From: Datnioides undecimradiatus
Taxonomy: Eukaryota > Chordata > Actinopteri > Lobotiformes > Datnioididae
Direction of reading: 5' to 3'
Length of the DNA stretch: 64,000 bases
NCBI GenBank assembly: GCA_008933995.1
Contig: WARS01000036.1
Span: 6,858,419 to 6,922,418, forward strand
A program made the translations under genes and the position numbers. The notes under the pieces are model-generated. The model ran no database searches, was not told the DNA's origin, and was given only the letters and a program-made list of their open reading frames with translations. Below, in pieces: positions 58,230 to 64,000 of this stretch; positions within the stretch are counted from its first letter, which is position 1; each line of letters starts with the position of its first letter.

Positions 58230-58251
58230 GGGGGTGGGGGTGGGGGTGGGG
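58230..58251 (+). promoter_or_regulatory. Perfect G-quadruplex-type motif upstream of cbs
   Basis: Four G-runs of four to six separated by single T, fulfilling the usual G4 rule with one-base loops. It lies about 1.4 kb upstream of the cbs start on its sense strand. Any role is inference. Confidence 0.5.
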
Positions 58252-58731
58252 TTGTCTGCATTAATCCAGGCAGCTCAGTATTGGGTTAGTTACTACTGTT
58301 TGGCCTGACGGACAGGTGAGTGCACTGCTCCTTACACATGATTTACCAGATTTTCCTCCATCACCTTGTTCTTTATTTATATGTTCTTTGTTTTCTGTTG
58401 TAAATAAGCTGCACCATAACTAACAGGGTGTTTTTATTAATGGTACTGAAATCATGAATTAATTTTGCAAATTAATACACGATTAAAAATGTGTCATTAC
58501 GTACAGATCAATAGGATGAATCTGGTCATAAATTAGTAGACGTGATTTTTATTTGGATGTGCTTCCTTTCAACTTATGAACTTGTGCAACCTGTCAACTG
58601 ATGCTGAATGTGATTACATAATACATCTAAATTAAATTAAGTTAATTTACTTGATGACTGTTTCTTTGGACTCAACGATTTGATTAAATGATTGATTTTT
58701 CTTTAATGGTATAAAACCATCCAGAACACAT

Positions 58732-58733
<2 letters not shown>

Positions 58734-58776
<43 letters not shown>
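58734..58776. repeat. (TG)n microsatellite
   Basis: About 19 to 20 TG units upstream of cbs. Confidence 0.95.
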
Positions 58777-58777
<1 letters not shown>

Positions 58778-58921
58778 TTTTCAGTAGCTCTGCGGCCACA
58801 CTATGGTGATCAGAGCAAGTCCTTAATGTCATTAATTAATCATTGTGTTATCTGTTGTTTATCTGAGTGCTATATCACAGATATATGATTAGTTACTGGA
58901 TACTGTGTGCTGTGACATGTA

Positions 58922-59105
58922 AATGGCAGTGGTGTAAAGTAATTAAGTCATTTAGTAATGTACTGTACTTGATTACAATTTTACTTGTATTTTTTTAATT
59001 TATTTGAGCTTTTTTCATTTTATATTACTTTTGCTCCGCTGTAGTTTAGAAGAAAATACCACCACCCCACTACATGTTTTACACTTGTCAGTAATTATGT
59101 TAGCA
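58922..59105 (+). repeat. Teleost TACTTTT-type interspersed repeat, diverged copy
   Basis: GTGGTGTAAAGTAATTAAGT, TGTACTTGATTACAATTTTAC, CATTTTATATTACTTTTGCTC and CCACTACATGTTTTACA follow the order of a common fish repeat. It is related to the fragment at 28740-28840. Confidence 0.6.
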
Positions 59106-59289
59106 TTTTTCAAAAAAATAGTTGGGTACTGATTTTTTATTTTTTTTTTGCAAGATTAAACCAGTAGTTCCTAACATTTTCCATCAAAGAGACATTTTCC
59201 TTTATAATTCCTTGCATGGTTTTATTTAAGTAACAGTTTGAGACTCAAAGATAGATATTAGCCAATATTTCACAAAAAGGCATAGATAA

Positions 59290-59410
59290 TGTATTACGTC
59301 TACCATGTTCTCCATGTACGTTTAGCATGCTAACATGTGCTCATCAGCACTCAACTCAAAGTCAGATGAAAAGTTAAGAGATCAAAGTTTTTATTATCCA
59401 CTCTGAGGAG
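59290..59410 (+). repeat. Teleost GCTAACATG-type repeat fragment
   Basis: GTTTAGCATGCTAACATGTGCTCATCAGCACTCAA and then AAAGTCAGATGAAAAGTTAAGAGATCA match the order of a common fish repeat. It is related to 11040-11300. Confidence 0.5.
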
Positions 59411-59682
59411 GAAGTGAATGTCATTTTATTCAATAGTTGTTTTTTCTCTCAAAACTAAAAAAAATAAAATAAAATAAACCTCTTTAACATAAAAGACTTT
59501 TGTTTTTCCCCTTGTTGTTTTTGCATTTTACTTTTTCAATCAAAAGATAGTTTTATATGGCCACACAATGTTTAGCCATATTTTAACAGTGCTGGAGTGC
59601 AGTACATTCATTACAGTTTGAAAAGTTTTGTTTATGTGCATGTGTGATTGTAACACCTGTTTTATCTCCCTGCAGATGGACC

Positions 59683-63897
<4,215 letters not shown>

Positions 63898-64000
63898 GTG
63901 AGTGTGCTTGTGGCTGCGTACATCTGAACGTAAACGTTCTGGTTTGTTCTGCACACAAAACGTCCTGAAATTGAATGTAAATCATGTGGTTTGTGGCACT

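Larger units (their letters stand above)
56711..59682. other. u2af1 3' UTR and cbs upstream region
   Basis: Spacer of 3 kb between tandem genes. It contains a TA/CA/TG palindromic microsatellite, a G-rich block, a TG microsatellite and two diverged fish repeats, listed separately. The cbs promoter and non-coding first exon should lie here but were not located. Confidence 0.5.

Overview
The window looks like a percomorph-type teleost fish chromosome. Genes are split by short GT-AG introns. Introns and spacers carry CA/TG microsatellites and diverged fish-type interspersed repeats, and the proteins are clear vertebrate orthologues with fish-like changes. Nothing in it is bacterial, viral or CRISPR-like. 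All exon models were built by hand from splice sites, reading phase and remembered family sequences, without database searches.

Left block (1-24 kb). It holds the first coding exon of lancl3 (minus), a complete three-exon bombesin/GRP receptor gene grpr (plus), a complete seven-exon ankyrin/SOCS-box gene asb11 (minus), and a complete six-exon piga (minus), the GPI-anchor glycosyltransferase. In human, GRPR, ASB11 and PIGA lie in Xp22 and LANCL3 lies on Xp, so this is an Xp-like block.

Right block (27-64 kb). It holds a four-exon B7-type immunoglobulin membrane protein (minus), a complete 18-coding-exon amyloid precursor gene including the Kunitz cassette exon (plus, probably appa), gabpa (minus, nine coding exons), u2af1 (plus, eight exons), and the first seven coding exons of cbs (plus, running off the right end). 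APP, GABPA, U2AF1 and CBS are all on human chromosome 21. app and gabpa are tail-to-tail, as in human. u2af1 and cbs are tandem, as in human. gabpa and u2af1, far apart in human, are head-to-head neighbours here. The switch between the Xp-like and 21-like blocks falls between about 24 and 27 kb.

The genes do not form one pathway. Between them they cover peptide signalling (grpr), substrate ubiquitination (asb11), GPI anchoring (piga), immune co-signalling (B7-like), neuronal surface processing (app), ETS transcription (gabpa), 3' splice-site recognition (u2af1) and transsulfuration (cbs). I found no undescribed system. The points most worth checking are residue changes at known functional sites (APP metal-binding His, APP Kunitz P1, CBS CXXC, GABPA redox Cys), an unassigned B7 gene with almost no cytoplasmic tail, unusual splice signals (a C16 tract in asb11, a GC donor in cbs, CA repeats at app donors), and the Xp/21 junction.
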